A DNA stretch of 64,000 nt from the NCBI GenBank assembly GCA_012927625.1, contig JABBOV010000022.1, positions 62,001 through 126,000 of the forward strand. Reading direction: 5' to 3'. The stretch comes from Glaciimonas sp. (GTDB taxonomy: Bacteria > Pseudomonadota > Gammaproteobacteria > Burkholderiales > Burkholderiaceae_D). Below are positions 16,553 through 29,085 of this stretch, in pieces. How positions within the stretch are numbered: the stretch's first letter is position 1; each line of letters opens with the position of its first letter. The position numbers were made by a program, and so were the translations under genes. The notes below the pieces were generated by a model. It was not told where the DNA came from. It worked only from the letters and a program-made list of their open reading frames with translations, and did no database searches.

Positions 16553-18232
16553 ATGAGAAAAAAAGACATTAATGGCGTTTTGAGTACCGATGACGCAGGT
16601 CAACCGGAGGTCTCGAGCCAACACAAAGACAGGTTGTCAACCGTCTTGAAAAAAAATATCACGCGTAGGAAAGCTACTGTCATTAAGGATGCAGCGGCAG
16701 CTCTAAAACGCGAGAAAGCGGTCATTGGCCGAAAGCGCGCCACCCCTTTAGGTGAAGCGAAAGCCATCACGCGCGGGCAGGAGATCAGCGCAACAGAGAA
16801 GATACAGGCAACGCCCGACGATCGCATGGTCATGCTGCAGCAAGCGAATGCACATCTGGTCATCGCGATTATCGAAGCACACAAATTGGCTGAACAAATT
16901 GAGATAGCTAAAACTCAGCTGGACCATTTGGCCCATCACGATGTTCTTACCGATTTGCCGAATCGCATACTGTTGCAAGATCGGCTGAAACAGGCAATCG
17001 AGTTGGCCCATCGTCAGGGCAAGCAGCTTGCGGTGATGTTTCTGGATCTGGACCGATTTAAACATATCAACGACTCGCTGGGGCATGCCGTTGGCGACCA
17101 ACTGCTGCAGGGAGTTGCACAACGCTTGATCGGTTGTTTGCGTCACTCGGACACCGTGAGCCGCCAGGGTGGCGATGAATTCGTGTTGCTGCTTTCCAAT
17201 ATCGAGCATGCTGAAGACGCTGCGCTGTCTGCCCAAAAACTGCTGGCGGCGATTGCGCTGCCATACAGCATCGACCGCCACGATCTCCATATCAGCGGCA
17301 GTATTGGCATCAGCATCTACCCCGACGATGGCCAAAATGCGCAAGCCCTGATCAAGAATGCGGACATCGCGATGTACCATGCCAAGCAAAACGGGCGCAA
17401 CAATTACAAATTCTTCGAGCCCGACATGAATGCCCGGGCGGTTCAGCGCCAATCGATCGAAATCGGTCTGCGCCACGCTTTGGCCCGAAAAGAATTTGTG
17501 TTGCACTACCAGCCGAAAATAAATCTTCATAGCGGCAAAATAGTAGGGGTTGAGGCGCTCATCCGCTGGCAGCATCCGAAACGTGGATTGCTGCTGCCAG
17601 CGCAGTTCGTGCCGATTGCCGAAGACTGTGGACTGATACTGCCGATTGGCCGCTGGGTGCTGCGCGAAGCCTGTCTTCAGGCTCGCGCCTGGCAGCAGGC
17701 AGGTCTGGCGCCGGTCGCCGTTGCAGTCAACATCTCCGCGCTTGAGTTCCGCGCCAAGGATTTTCTCGAAAACGTACGCACGACGCTTGAGGAAACCGGC
17801 TTGGAGCCGCGTTTTCTAGAACTGGAACTGACGGAAAGCGTCCTCATGCGAGATGTCGAGGCTACCGATTCCGTTTTAAATGCACTCGCAGACTTAGGTG
17901 TAAAGCTTGCAATTGATGACTTCGGCACCGGCTATTTCAGCCTCAGTTATCTACGGCGGTTCCCGATCAATACCCTGAAAATCGACCAGTCGTTCGTGAA
18001 CCAGATAGGCAACAACCCGGATGATGCCACCGTCGTCAGTGCCTTGATCGGCATGGGTAAAAGCCTCAAGCAACGCGTCCTTGCCGAGGGCGTGGAAACA
18101 CCAGAGCAGCATGCATTTTTAATGGCCCAGCATTGCGACGAGGGTCAGGGCCACTATTTCAGTCGGCCGGCGGCGCCAGCTGCGCTCGCCACCTTACTGC
18201 AGACCGGCGTATCATTTGCCCGTCCCAATTGA
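16553..18232 (+). CDS. GGDEF-EAL protein (c-di-GMP synthesis/breakdown)
   Basis: The 559-residue protein starts with about 90 charged residues, a helical stretch (95-125), then a GGDEF domain with intact GGDEF at 206-210 and an RHSD inhibitory-site motif at 197-200, then an EAL domain with VEALIRW (Glu334). Both catalytic signatures are intact, so it could make or degrade cyclic di-GMP. No transmembrane segment or PAS domain is visible. A very strong ribosome site, GGGAGGGAGG, precedes the ATG. Its place behind the KaiC-like ATPase suggests the three genes form a signalling operon controlling motility or biofilm. Confidence 0.93.
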   Translation: MRKKDINGVLSTDDAGQPEVSSQHKDRLSTVLKKNITRRKATVIKDAAAALKREKAVIGRKRATPLGEAKAITRGQEISATEKIQATPDDRMVMLQQANAHLVIAIIEAHKLAEQIEIAKTQLDHLAHHDVLTDLPNRILLQDRLKQAIELAHRQGKQLAVMFLDLDRFKHINDSLGHAVGDQLLQGVAQRLIGCLRHSDTVSRQGGDEFVLLLSNIEHAEDAALSAQKLLAAIALPYSIDRHDLHISGSIGISIYPDDGQNAQALIKNADIAMYHAKQNGRNNYKFFEPDMNARAVQRQSIEIGLRHALARKEFVLHYQPKINLHSGKIVGVEALIRWQHPKRGLLLPAQFVPIAEDCGLILPIGRWVLREACLQARAWQQAGLAPVAVAVNISALEFRAKDFLENVRTTLEETGLEPRFLELELTESVLMRDVEATDSVLNALADLGVKLAIDDFGTGYFSLSYLRRFPINTLKIDQSFVNQIGNNPDDATVVSALIGMGKSLKQRVLAEGVETPEQHAFLMAQHCDEGQGHYFSRPAAPAALATLLQTGVSFARPN

Positions 18233-18263
18233 TCGCTTATCATCTGCCGACTGGAGATATCGC

Positions 18264-19604
18264 ATGCGCCATCCTTTCACTCTGCGCCCGGTTGCCAGCC
18301 TTGCCTTAGGCTACCTGTTAACGCTGAATCTTGTTGCTTGTAGCGAAGTGGCAACATTGCCTGATCAGGCAGATTTCGGCCCCCATCCGACATTGCCGCC
18401 GCCGAATCCCACTCTCATACCTACCGTCAATATAGCCCCGGCCAAAGGTTGGCCGGCAGGGGTGACGCCGACGCCTGCCGCTGGTTTGGCGGTGAGCGCC
18501 TTTGCGACCGGTCTCGACCACCCGCGCTGGCTGTATGTGCTCCCCAACGGCGATGTATTGGTGGCCGAAACCAATGCTCCACCCAAGCCGGAAGATGGCA
18601 AAGGCATTAAAAAATGGATCATGAAGCGGGTCATGAAGCGCGCCGGGGCCGGCGTATCGAGCGCGGACCGCATCACCTTGTTGCGCGATATCAATGGCGA
18701 TGGCGTCGCAAAAACGCGCACGGTCTTCCTGCAGGGCTTGCATTCTCCGTTTGGCATGACGTTGGTCGGTAGCGACCTGTATGTAGCCAATTCCGATGGG
18801 TTGGTGCGCTTTCCCTATCGAAGCGGGGTGACCCAGATCACCGAGCCGGGTGTCAAAGTGGTTGATTTGCCGGCAGGCCCGATCAACCATCACTGGACCA
18901 AAAATGTGATTGCCAACCGCGCCGGTTCGCGTCTGTATGTAACGGTCGGTTCGAATAGCAATGTCGGCGAAAACGGGGTGGCAAACGAAGTCAAGCGCGC
19001 CGCCATCTGGGAAATCGATCCGGCAACTGGCAGTGCGCGCATCTTTGCGTCGGGCTTGCGCAATCCGAATGGCCTTGCCTGGCAGCCGTACAGCGGTGCA
19101 CTCTGGACTACCGTCAACGAACGCGATGAAATCGGCAGCGACCTGGTGCCCGACTATATGACATCCGTGAAAGACGGTGCTTTCTACGGCTGGCCTTATA
19201 GCTATTACGGCCAGAATGTCGATACCAGAGTGACGCCGCCGCGGCCTGACCTGGTGGCAAAAGCGATTGCGCCGGATTATGCGTTGGGTGCGCATACCGC
19301 TTCACTCGGGCTTGCCTTCTATGAAGGTAATTTATTGCCGAAGCACTTTAACGGCGGTGCTTTCATCGGACAGCATGGCTCCTGGAACCGGAACCCTCGC
19401 AGCGGTTACAAAGTGATTTTTGTGCCGTTCGTCGATGGAGTCCCAGCCGGCAAACCTGAAAATGTACTGACCGGATTTGTCAGTGCGCAAGGTGATGCGC
19501 TGGGCCGTCCGGTTGGCGTGGTTGTCGACCGAGCGGGCGCACTACTGGTGGCCGATGACGTCGGCAACGTCGTATGGCGAGTAACTCCGGCTGTGGCGAA
19601 ATAG
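18264..19604 (+). CDS. Sorbosone/glucose dehydrogenase-like beta-propeller lipoprotein
   Basis: A 446-residue protein with a signal peptide ending in the lipobox LVAC (Cys26), so probably a lipoprotein. The rest matches the L-sorbosone dehydrogenase/PQQ-dependent sugar dehydrogenase family: [19 protein letters not shown] near 88-106, [12 protein letters not shown], and [15 protein letters not shown] near 372-386. These enzymes oxidise sugars or aldoses in the periplasm using PQQ; actual substrate and cofactor use here are unproven. The frame is open from 18216, but the ATG at 18264 has CTGGAGATATCGC upstream and gives a proper signal peptide. It lies 31 bases after the GGDEF-EAL gene and may be co-transcribed. 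Confidence 0.85.
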   Translation: MRHPFTLRPVASLALGYLLTLNLVACSEVATLPDQADFGPHPTLPPPNPTLIPTVNIAPAKGWPAGVTPTPAAGLAVSAFATGLDHPRWLYVLPNGDVLVAETNAPPKPEDGKGIKKWIMKRVMKRAGAGVSSADRITLLRDINGDGVAKTRTVFLQGLHSPFGMTLVGSDLYVANSDGLVRFPYRSGVTQITEPGVKVVDLPAGPINHHWTKNVIANRAGSRLYVTVGSNSNVGENGVANEVKRAAIWEIDPATGSARIFASGLRNPNGLAWQPYSGALWTTVNERDEIGSDLVPDYMTSVKDGAFYGWPYSYYGQNVDTRVTPPRPDLVAKAIAPDYALGAHTASLGLAFYEGNLLPKHFNGGAFIGQHGSWNRNPRSGYKVIFVPFVDGVPAGKPENVLTGFVSAQGDALGRPVGVVVDRAGALLVADDVGNVVWRVTPAVAK

Positions 19605-19654
19605 GGTTCTGATAACTCTCCCGGAAGCCGCAGGAATAATATATACGCATATAT

Positions 19655-19712
19655 GTATTTTTAACATACCAATTAAATAATGCGGAAAAGCATAGTTTTT
19701 TGCATATACTCC
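19655..19712 (+). repeat. Dispersed intergenic element, copy A
   Basis: GTATTTTTAAC at the left, AAATAATGCGG with the hairpin ATGC-ggaaaa-GCAT in the middle and GCATATACTCC at the right. It is most similar to copy C at 41666. It lies in the leader region of the DUF2189 gene. Confidence 0.6.
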
Positions 19713-19750
19713 ATATATCTAACATAGAAAAATAAAAAACGGAGACAACG

Positions 19751-20551
19751 ATGCCTGACCATAATGAAGCACATGCGGCTACCGGCGGCGGCAATAGCCA
19801 GCCATCGTCTTTTCCGCCAATACGCGTGATACCGGCGCTGCGGCCCTTGCACTGGGTCGCACTCGGCTGGCGCGACTTGCGTGCAACGGGCGGCCGCAGC
19901 CTGTCCTACGGCTTGTGTTTTGCCGCCATGGGTTTGCTGTTGAGTGTGGTGCTGAGGCACGCGCCGGCCTACCTGTCGGCGCTGACCTGCGGTTTTCTGT
20001 TGCTCGGACCTTTCCTGGCGCTGGGCGTGTATGACCTCAGCCGCCGACTGGAGCAGCGGCAATCGGGCTTGCTGCCAACGCTATTCTCGATGCGGGGGCG
20101 CTGGAGCAATATCGGCGTGCTGGCACTCGTGCTGGCGGTGGTGATGATGGTGTGGGCGCGCGCTTCACTAATTGTGTTCGCGCTGTTTTACAACCGCGGC
20201 ATGCCTTCGATCGAGGGTTTTCTGCTGCAACTGCTGTCGGTCGATAACCTGCGCTTCATCGTCGTCTATTTTTTCGTCGGCGGCTTGTTCGCCGGCCTGG
20301 TGTTTGCCGTCAGCTGGGTTTCGATCCCATTGATGCTGGATCGTGATACCGATGCGGTCACGGCCATCATCATCAGCATCGGTGCCTTGCTGAAAAATAT
20401 CCCGGCGGCATTGGTGTGGGGCTTGCTGATCATCGCTGGTACCGTGATCGGCTTTGCCACCTGGTATATCGGCCTGATCGTGATGCTGCCGCTGATCGGC
20501 CATGCGACCTGGCACGCGTATCGGGATGTGGTGGGCCTTTGTGACGCATAG
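19751..20551 (+). CDS. DUF2189 family inner-membrane protein
   Basis: A 266-residue protein with a polar N-terminal 30 residues and about six hydrophobic segments (for example AAMGLLLSVVL, FLLLGPFLALGVYDLSRRLE, VLALVLAVVMMVW and VWGLLIIAGTVIGFATWYIG). LGPFLALGVYDLSRRLE is typical of DUF2189, a family common in proteobacteria with no known function. CGGAGACAACG precedes the ATG. The 146-base upstream gap carries the dispersed element copy A. Confidence 0.85.
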   Translation: MPDHNEAHAATGGGNSQPSSFPPIRVIPALRPLHWVALGWRDLRATGGRSLSYGLCFAAMGLLLSVVLRHAPAYLSALTCGFLLLGPFLALGVYDLSRRLEQRQSGLLPTLFSMRGRWSNIGVLALVLAVVMMVWARASLIVFALFYNRGMPSIEGFLLQLLSVDNLRFIVVYFFVGGLFAGLVFAVSWVSIPLMLDRDTDAVTAIIISIGALLKNIPAALVWGLLIIAGTVIGFATWYIGLIVMLPLIGHATWHAYRDVVGLCDA

Positions 20552-20605
20552 TTGCAGCGCTTGTGCAGGAGCGGCTTTAGCGGCGATTGCTGGCGCATGA
20601 TCGCT

Positions 20606-20674
20606 TGTAGGTGCGAATTTATTCGCATTCGAACGCATGGAATAATGCTATGTGCGAATAAATTCGCACCTACA
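20606..20674. repeat. GTAGGTGCGAATTTATTCGC palindromic repeat, copy 2
   Basis: TTGTAGGTGCGAATTTATTC at the left and GTGCGAATAAATTCGCACCT at the right form an inverted repeat. It sits between two convergent genes and may act as a bidirectional transcription barrier. Confidence 0.8.
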
Positions 20675-20717
20675 GGGCTCCAGGGGGATTTTCCAATTTT
20701 TTGCGCGATTATTAAAA

Positions 20718-22148
20718 TCACATTCCAGGCGTGCAATCGGCGCAATGTGCTTCCTCCGACACGTGCTCGGTAAGATTTTCCTGCAGATCGCGCAGTGCGG
20801 TGCGCAAGCCTTCCTCGATTGTCGGATGGTAAAAAGGCATCTCCAGCATCTGGCCCACTGTCATCCCGCTCTGGCATGCCCAAGCCAGCAGATGCGCCAA
20901 ATGCTCGGCTCGCGGCCCGATCATTTCGGCACCTAAAAAGCGTTGCGTGCCGGGTTCGCCATACAGCCGCAGCAGGCCGCAATTGCGGTGCATGACGCGG
21001 CTGCGCCCCTGATCCCGGAACGACACTTCACCTGCCTTATAACCGACCGGCAATTGGTCGCCGGTGCAGCCGATGCTGGCGATTTGCGGCTCGGTAAATG
21101 CAATCGTCAGCGCGACCCGGCGCAAGCCCGGCAGCACTTGCGGGTAGCGCCCGGCATTGTCGCCGGCAATGCGGCCCTGATCGACTGCTTCATGCAGTAC
21201 CGCCCGCGCGCCATTTATGTCACCGGCGATGAAGATGGCGCTGCTACCGCATTGCATGGTGTGCGCATCGAAGTGCGGGATGCCGCGCGCGTCCAGCGCC
21301 AGGCCGCTGTTCTCCAGCGCCAAACCGTTGAGGTTGGGGCTGCGGCCGGTGGCTGCCAACACCAAGCGATAATGTTCGTTGCGTTCGCTGCCATCGGCAC
21401 TGCGGGTGCGCAACAGCACCGCGTCGCCGTCCGCCTGTGCGGAAACAATTTCGGTACACAGGCGCAAGTCCAGCTCCGCGCCCAGGCAACAGGCCGCGCA
21501 GGCACGCACCGCTGGATCTGCCAGTTGGGCCAGATTATCGTTGCGTCCAAACAGGGCGACTCGCACACCTAACCGGTGCAGCGCCTGACCGAGCTCAAGC
21601 CCGATTGCACCGCTGCCAATGACAGCCACCGAGTCTGGTAAGTCTTGCCAATCGAAGACGTCGTCGCTGGTCATCAGGCGCGCACCGAGATGCGTGAGCG
21701 CGGCCGGAACCTGCGGGCTGGAACCGGTAGCAATCACGATGCGCTCGGCCACCACTTCGGTATCCAAACCGACTTGCAAGCGATGGGCCGTAATGAAGCG
21801 GGCCGAGCCTGACAAGCGCTCGGCTGCCGGGATTTTTTCGACGCCGTCCAGCACGAAGCCGATGAAGCGGTCACGCTCCGCCCGCAGCCGCGCCATTACT
21901 GCCCGCCCGTCAACCCGCAAGGTACCGCCATGCACGCCAAAGGTTGGCGCATCGGTAATCGCATGGGCCGCTTCGGCCGCAGCAATCAACAGCTTGCTCG
22001 GCATGCAGCCAACCCGCGCGCAGGTGGTGCCATAAGCGCCACCTTCGATCAACAGCACTCGTTTGCTGTGAATTTTAGCCGCGTGATAGGCGGTCATGCC
22101 GGCGCTGCCGGCGCCAATGACAGCCACATCCACATTGAGGATTTTCAT
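20718..22148 (-). CDS. Dihydrolipoamide dehydrogenase-like flavoprotein
   Basis: A 476-residue pyridine nucleotide-disulfide oxidoreductase. It has an FAD-binding GAGSAGMTA near residue 12, the redox-active disulfide TTCARVGCMPSK (Cys43, Cys48), an NAD-binding GSGAIGLELGQ, FIAGDINGARA near the FAD site, and the C-terminal FYHPTIEEG dimer-interface His. The GGTCLNVGC of classical Lpd is altered to GTTCARVGC. It stands alone, not beside 2-oxoacid dehydrogenase genes, so it may serve another disulfide substrate. The start at 22148 has GGAGCCCG upstream and yields MKILNVDVAVIGAG; the frame is open from 22244. Confidence 0.85.
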   Translation of the reverse strand: MKILNVDVAVIGAGSAGMTAYHAAKIHSKRVLLIEGGAYGTTCARVGCMPSKLLIAAAEAAHAITDAPTFGVHGGTLRVDGRAVMARLRAERDRFIGFVLDGVEKIPAAERLSGSARFITAHRLQVGLDTEVVAERIVIATGSSPQVPAALTHLGARLMTSDDVFDWQDLPDSVAVIGSGAIGLELGQALHRLGVRVALFGRNDNLAQLADPAVRACAACCLGAELDLRLCTEIVSAQADGDAVLLRTRSADGSERNEHYRLVLAATGRSPNLNGLALENSGLALDARGIPHFDAHTMQCGSSAIFIAGDINGARAVLHEAVDQGRIAGDNAGRYPQVLPGLRRVALTIAFTEPQIASIGCTGDQLPVGYKAGEVSFRDQGRSRVMHRNCGLLRLYGEPGTQRFLGAEMIGPRAEHLAHLLAWACQSGMTVGQMLEMPFYHPTIEEGLRTALRDLQENLTEHVSEEAHCADCTPGM

Positions 22149-22457
22149 TTCGGGCTCCTTGGTCTTGCGTGCATAATTTTTGACTTCCGTGTCTCCGCAA
22201 CCATCTTGCGCGGAGTTCTGCGTGGTGATATTGCGGCCTGTCAATTGCTCCTTAACGGGTTACACTGACCATATACCATCGACACGCAGCCAGCAAGCCG
22301 TTGTGGTCTAGTCGAAATTATCCGAATATAAGACGCTTGGCCGCTGCAGCCCGGAATGGTGTTTCTCTTATCACTCGGATGGTATTTCAGGGCAAAACTT
22401 AGACCGATTTCAAGGCACCATTTCAGGTAGCAATCAATCAACTCGAAGGAGCATGCG

Positions 22458-25295
<2,838 letters not shown>

Positions 25296-25374
25296 CCGGG
25301 CGGCACATACGATGCCGGTCTGAATTCCCAGACCTTAGCAGGCTGAATAGTTGTAATTTATTAATTATTAACTA

Positions 25375-25434
25375 GAGTATATTTTTTAATCGCAATAAAT
25401 ATATGCGGGTATTGCCATGAAAATTGACATACCC
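25375..25434 (+). repeat. Dispersed intergenic element, copy B
   Basis: GAGTATATTTTTTAAT, then CAATAAATATATGCGGG, then TTGACATACCCC. It shares block order and spacing with copies A and C. It lies in the gap between convergent acnA and the AtaL-like gene. Confidence 0.5.
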
Positions 25435-25493
25435 CTTATTTTTTCAAAAGTTTTATAATCGTTCAGCCCGCTAGAAGAGACGCTCAAATGGAT

Positions 25494-25976
25494 TCAGGTG
25501 ACTGGCCCAGCCAGTTCGTCTTGCGCGGCCAGACCCCGGATTATCTCGATGGTATCGGTGTCTGCGGCAAAATAGGCTGAACGGCGGTATTCGTTGTACA
25601 TCTCATTGGCGGCATCGGTGGCGGCGTCAAAGCCGTCGTCATATTCGAAGCGCACCGACAGGGCGCCCGGCTGTGTTTCCTCGATGTGCATGACCAGGCT
25701 GGAGGCAGCAATCTCGCCCTGCGCCGGTACCGCGTAGTGCACTTGATGCAAGGCATGAAAAGTGACGCAGTCGCGGATCACCAAGTCCCCGTAATGCAAC
25801 TCGCGCAACACCGTGTTGTCGGTTGCCTCACCTAAATTACACTGCTCCAGATGCGGCATGAACAGCTTGGGCGCTTTTGCCCGCAATACCAGGCCTGACC
25901 ATAGCTGCTGGCGCGTCAATGGTGTGATGGACGGATTTTGCGGGTCATTAATGTCAATGCTGTGGCTAAATTTCAT
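25494..25976 (-). CDS. DUF1857/AtaL-like SRPBCC protein
   Basis: A 160-residue SRPBCC-fold (START-like) protein. The N terminus KFSHSIDINDPQNPSITPLT and the segments LTRQQLWSGLVLRAKAP and YGDLVIRDCVTFHALHQV match the DUF1857 (AtaL-like) family as I recall it. Such proteins form a hydrophobic cavity for ligands; no substrate is known for bacterial members. The ATG at 25976 is chosen because family members start with MKF; the frame is open from 26045. It is transcribed toward acnA. Confidence 0.75.
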   Translation of the reverse strand: MKFSHSIDINDPQNPSITPLTRQQLWSGLVLRAKAPKLFMPHLEQCNLGEATDNTVLRELHYGDLVIRDCVTFHALHQVHYAVPAQGEIAASSLVMHIEETQPGALSVRFEYDDGFDAATDAANEMYNEYRRSAYFAADTDTIEIIRGLAAQDELAGPVT

Positions 25977-26134
25977 GAGAGTTTCTGGTAAAAGTCGGCG
26001 AGCCGGTATGGCTGCAATAGCAGAATGGTAAAGCAGTCCCGGCATTTCGGCCTGGAATGGTTACGTGAACCTGATTAATCAAACGCAGCTACCGTTTTCT
26101 GCAGCGGCTGCGCTTGAAACAGGACAATTCTAAT

Positions 26135-27829
26135 TTAAAACTCTTCCCATTCTTCAGCCGGTAGCGCGCTGCCATTTGCAATCATTTTTTGCTTTTTAGG
26201 TGGGGAGATAAGCTTGCGCGGGGCAGACTGTTTGATTTGCGGTACAAAATGATGTACCTGGGCGGTTGGCGCCTGCGCTTGCATGTCGTCGAGCTGGAAT
26301 ACGCTGACCACCTGGGCCAGATGGGCAGCCTGCTCCTGCAGGGCTTCGGACGCTGCCGCCGCTTGTTCCACCAGTGCGGCGTTCTGTTGTGTAACGTCAT
26401 CCATCTGGATAATGGCTTGATTGACTTGCTCAATGCCCTGGCTTTGTTCCTGGCTGGCAGAGGTGATCTCGGCCATGATGTCGGCCACTTTTTTAACGCT
26501 AGTGACAATCTCCTGCATGGTCGCGCCCGCTTGCCCCACCAGCGTGGTGCCAGCATTGACTTTTTGCGCCGAGTCATCGATCAAGGCCTTGATTTCCTTG
26601 GCAGCGGAAGCCGAACGTTGCGCCAGATTGCGCACTTCGGTGGCTACCACCGCAAAACCGCGCCCCTGTTCGCCGGCGCGCGCGGCTTCGACCGCCGCAT
26701 TCAAGGCCAGAATATTGGTCTGAAAAGCGATGCCGTCGATAACGCTGATGATGTCGGCGATTTTTCTGGCCGAGGCATTGATGTCATGCATGGTGTCGAC
26801 CACTTGGGCTACCACCGCACCGCCTTTGACTGCTACTTCCGATGCCGATGCCGCCAACTGGTTGGCCTGGCGCGCATTGTCGGCGTTTTGCTTGACGGTG
26901 CCGGTTAGTTCTTCCATCGAGGCGGCGGTTTGTTCCAGCGTGCTGGCTTGTTCTTCGGTGCGCGCCGACAGATCTAAGTTGCCGGCAGCAATTTGGCCGG
27001 ACGCAGCCGCTATCGAATCAGTGCCACTACGCACCTGTCCGACAGTTTTGACCAGGCTGGTGTTCATGTCTTGCATTGCTTGCATCAACCGGCCGGTTTC
27101 ATTGGTAGATTTGACGTTAATCCGGCTGGTCAGGTTGCCGGCAGCAACCGTCTGGGCAACCTTGAGCGCCTCACTCAGAGGATGCGTGATGCTGCGGGTA
27201 GTCAAAATGCCTGCCAACACGCTGATGATGCCGGCGCTTATCGCCAGCAGCATGATCCACAGTTCTGCGCTCTCGGCTTGCTGAATCGATTGCTTGCCGG
27301 CCTGTGCCATCAGGCTGTCCTGGAATTGCAGGAATTTTTCAAGTTCCGCAATATATTTGGTTTCCATCGGACGTACTTCAGCCAGTAAAAACGCTGTCGC
27401 TTCGTCTTTTTTTCCGCTATTAAGGAGATTGATAAAACTTGCTTTCAGTGGCAGGTATTGCTGTCTGAACAGGGTCAGTGTTTTTATGAACTCCCGGCTT
27501 TTTTCCAATATAACCATCTTGTCGAGATTGTCGAACGCAAGACCTGCTGCCTTACCGCTGTCATCGACGCGGGTGAGCTCTGTGCTCACCTCTGCCGGGT
27601 TCGTCATGAGCAATGCATTACGCATGTAGCGTGCCTGGGCGTTAATCTCACGAATGATCTGATTGGCCGATACCGTCATCGGGTAACGCTCATTGGCGGT
27701 CAAGGTTATGTCATTTTTAAGGGTTCCAACCCGGCTAAAGCTGAGTATGGATAACACCAGCAATAACGCAATTACACAGCCAAAAGAAAGAGCCAGCCGT
27801 TGGCCGATATTCAAGTTTTTAGTATGCAT
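26135..27829 (-). CDS. Methyl-accepting chemotaxis protein (four-helix-bundle sensor)
   Basis: A 564-residue chemoreceptor. It has a transmembrane segment (about 14-32), a periplasmic helical bundle (about 33-188), a second transmembrane segment (about 190-211), a HAMP region, and the cytoplasmic signalling domain with the hairpin tip [20 protein letters not shown]. The C terminus ends EEWEEF, a pentapeptide of the type that tethers the methylation enzymes CheR and CheB. The ligand is unknown. About 665 bases of its signalling domain are nearly identical to the receptor at 30706. GGAGTCCTGAG precedes the ATG. Confidence 0.95.
   Translation of the reverse strand: MHTKNLNIGQRLALSFGCVIALLLVLSILSFSRVGTLKNDITLTANERYPMTVSANQIIREINAQARYMRNALLMTNPAEVSTELTRVDDSGKAAGLAFDNLDKMVILEKSREFIKTLTLFRQQYLPLKASFINLLNSGKKDEATAFLLAEVRPMETKYIAELEKFLQFQDSLMAQAGKQSIQQAESAELWIMLLAISAGIISVLAGILTTRSITHPLSEALKVAQTVAAGNLTSRINVKSTNETGRLMQAMQDMNTSLVKTVGQVRSGTDSIAAASGQIAAGNLDLSARTEEQASTLEQTAASMEELTGTVKQNADNARQANQLAASASEVAVKGGAVVAQVVDTMHDINASARKIADIISVIDGIAFQTNILALNAAVEAARAGEQGRGFAVVATEVRNLAQRSASAAKEIKALIDDSAQKVNAGTTLVGQAGATMQEIVTSVKKVADIMAEITSASQEQSQGIEQVNQAIIQMDDVTQQNAALVEQAAAASEALQEQAAHLAQVVSVFQLDDMQAQAPTAQVHHFVPQIKQSAPRKLISPPKKQKMIANGSALPAEEWEEF
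26331..26995 (-). repeat. Direct repeat unit 1 (chemoreceptor signalling domain)
   Basis: This stretch aligns without gaps to 30905-31569 with a constant offset of 4574 bases and only scattered, mostly silent changes. Both copies are in the same orientation, so recombination between them would delete ackA and pta. Confidence 0.85.
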
Positions 27830-27893
27830 CTCAGGACTCCAAATTATCTTTTTTATTTATTAAATTAATCAGGCAGCGTGTCTTGGCGTGGCA

Positions 27894-29072
27894 TTAGATT
27901 AATCGCGCCGCCTCCTGTGCCGCCACGCGGCCTTCGTCCGTCGGCACTACCCAAACCTGCACGCGGCTGTCTGGCTGGTGAATAGTCATTACCGCATTAC
28001 CTGTGGCCTGCTGATTTAGCGCAGGATCCAACATCACTCCCAGCCAGGCCAGACGCTCGCACACTTGGGCCCGCAGCACGGCGTCATGCTCGCCAATGCC
28101 ACCGCTGAAGGCCAACACGTCCAACCCGCCCAGGCAAGCGACCAGCGCACCGGATTCGCGCACTACCCGATGGGTAAATAAGTCTATGGCCCGCTGTGCA
28201 GCGACGCCGCCATCGATGCGCAGCCGGCGCATGTCAGCTGAGATGCCGGATACACCCAGCAAGCCGCTTTGTTTGTAAAGCAGGGTTTGCAGCCGATCAT
28301 GGTCCCAACCCTGCTCCAACAAATACAGCAGTACACCGGCATCTAAAGAACCGCTGCGAGTGCCCATCATCAGGCCATCAAGCGCTGAAAAACCCATGGT
28401 TGTGGCGCAGCTGTATCCTTCCCGGGCCGCGCACAGGCTCGCGCCGTTACCCAGGTGGGCCATGAGGACGCGGCCGCCTGCTTGTGTGCTGCATTGCATC
28501 AGCACACTCATGATGTACTGGTACGACAGGCCATGAAAGCCGTAACGGCGCACGCCCTGCTGGGCCAGAGACTGCGGCAAAGCAAAGCTGTAATCCACCT
28601 CGGGCAGGGTAATATGGAAGGTGGTGTCAAAGCACGCTACCTGCGGCGTGGCAGAAAACGCTTTTTGAAATGCCCGAATGCCCTGCAGGTTGTGCGGCTG
28701 GTGTAATGGCGCCAGTGAATTAAGCCTGGCCAGCCTGGCCAATACCGCATCGGTAACCAGCACACTGGTAGAAAAATCCCGCCCACCATGCACTACGCGG
28801 TGGGCAATGGCGTCAATGGCGGGAATGCTGGGTTCGCCCGCTAGCAGATCGCCTAAACTACGCAGGGCTTGATCAAACGGATCGCGATCTGTGGCGGGCA
28901 GTTCGCGGGTTTGTTGCTGTCCTTCAAATGTCCAGTCCAATACCGGTGCACCACCGGGCTCCAGTCCCTGGATACTACCTGCAAGCAGACTGGGCTGGAT
29001 CTGTCCTCCTTGCCGTGGATAAATGGAAAACTTGAGGGTTGAAGAGCCCGCATTAACGGCAAGAATAGCCAT
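27894..29072 (-). CDS. ackA: Acetate kinase
   Basis: Makes ATP and acetate from acetyl phosphate, or the reverse. The 392-residue protein starts MAILAVNAGSSTLKFSIY, the acetate-kinase N-terminal phosphate loop, and contains HRVVHGG, FDTTFH and RRYGFHGLSYQY, all family signatures. The C-terminal part has the ATP site LAFSGGIGEHDAVLR. AAGGAGCGGGAC directly precedes the ATG. It overlaps no other gene but lies 13 bases after the phosphotransacetylase gene, so both form one operon. Confidence 0.95.
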   Translation of the reverse strand: MAILAVNAGSSTLKFSIYPRQGGQIQPSLLAGSIQGLEPGGAPVLDWTFEGQQQTRELPATDRDPFDQALRSLGDLLAGEPSIPAIDAIAHRVVHGGRDFSTSVLVTDAVLARLARLNSLAPLHQPHNLQGIRAFQKAFSATPQVACFDTTFHITLPEVDYSFALPQSLAQQGVRRYGFHGLSYQYIMSVLMQCSTQAGGRVLMAHLGNGASLCAAREGYSCATTMGFSALDGLMMGTRSGSLDAGVLLYLLEQGWDHDRLQTLLYKQSGLLGVSGISADMRRLRIDGGVAAQRAIDLFTHRVVRESGALVACLGGLDVLAFSGGIGEHDAVLRAQVCERLAWLGVMLDPALNQQATGNAVMTIHQPDSRVQVWVVPTDEGRVAAQEAARLI

Positions 29073-29085
29073 GTCCCGCTCCTTA

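Noticed and set aside
20718-22148. Mercuric reductase
   Set aside because: It lacks the C-terminal vicinal Cys pair and the N-terminal metal-binding domain; the dimer-interface HPT motif fits dihydrolipoamide dehydrogenase-like proteins.
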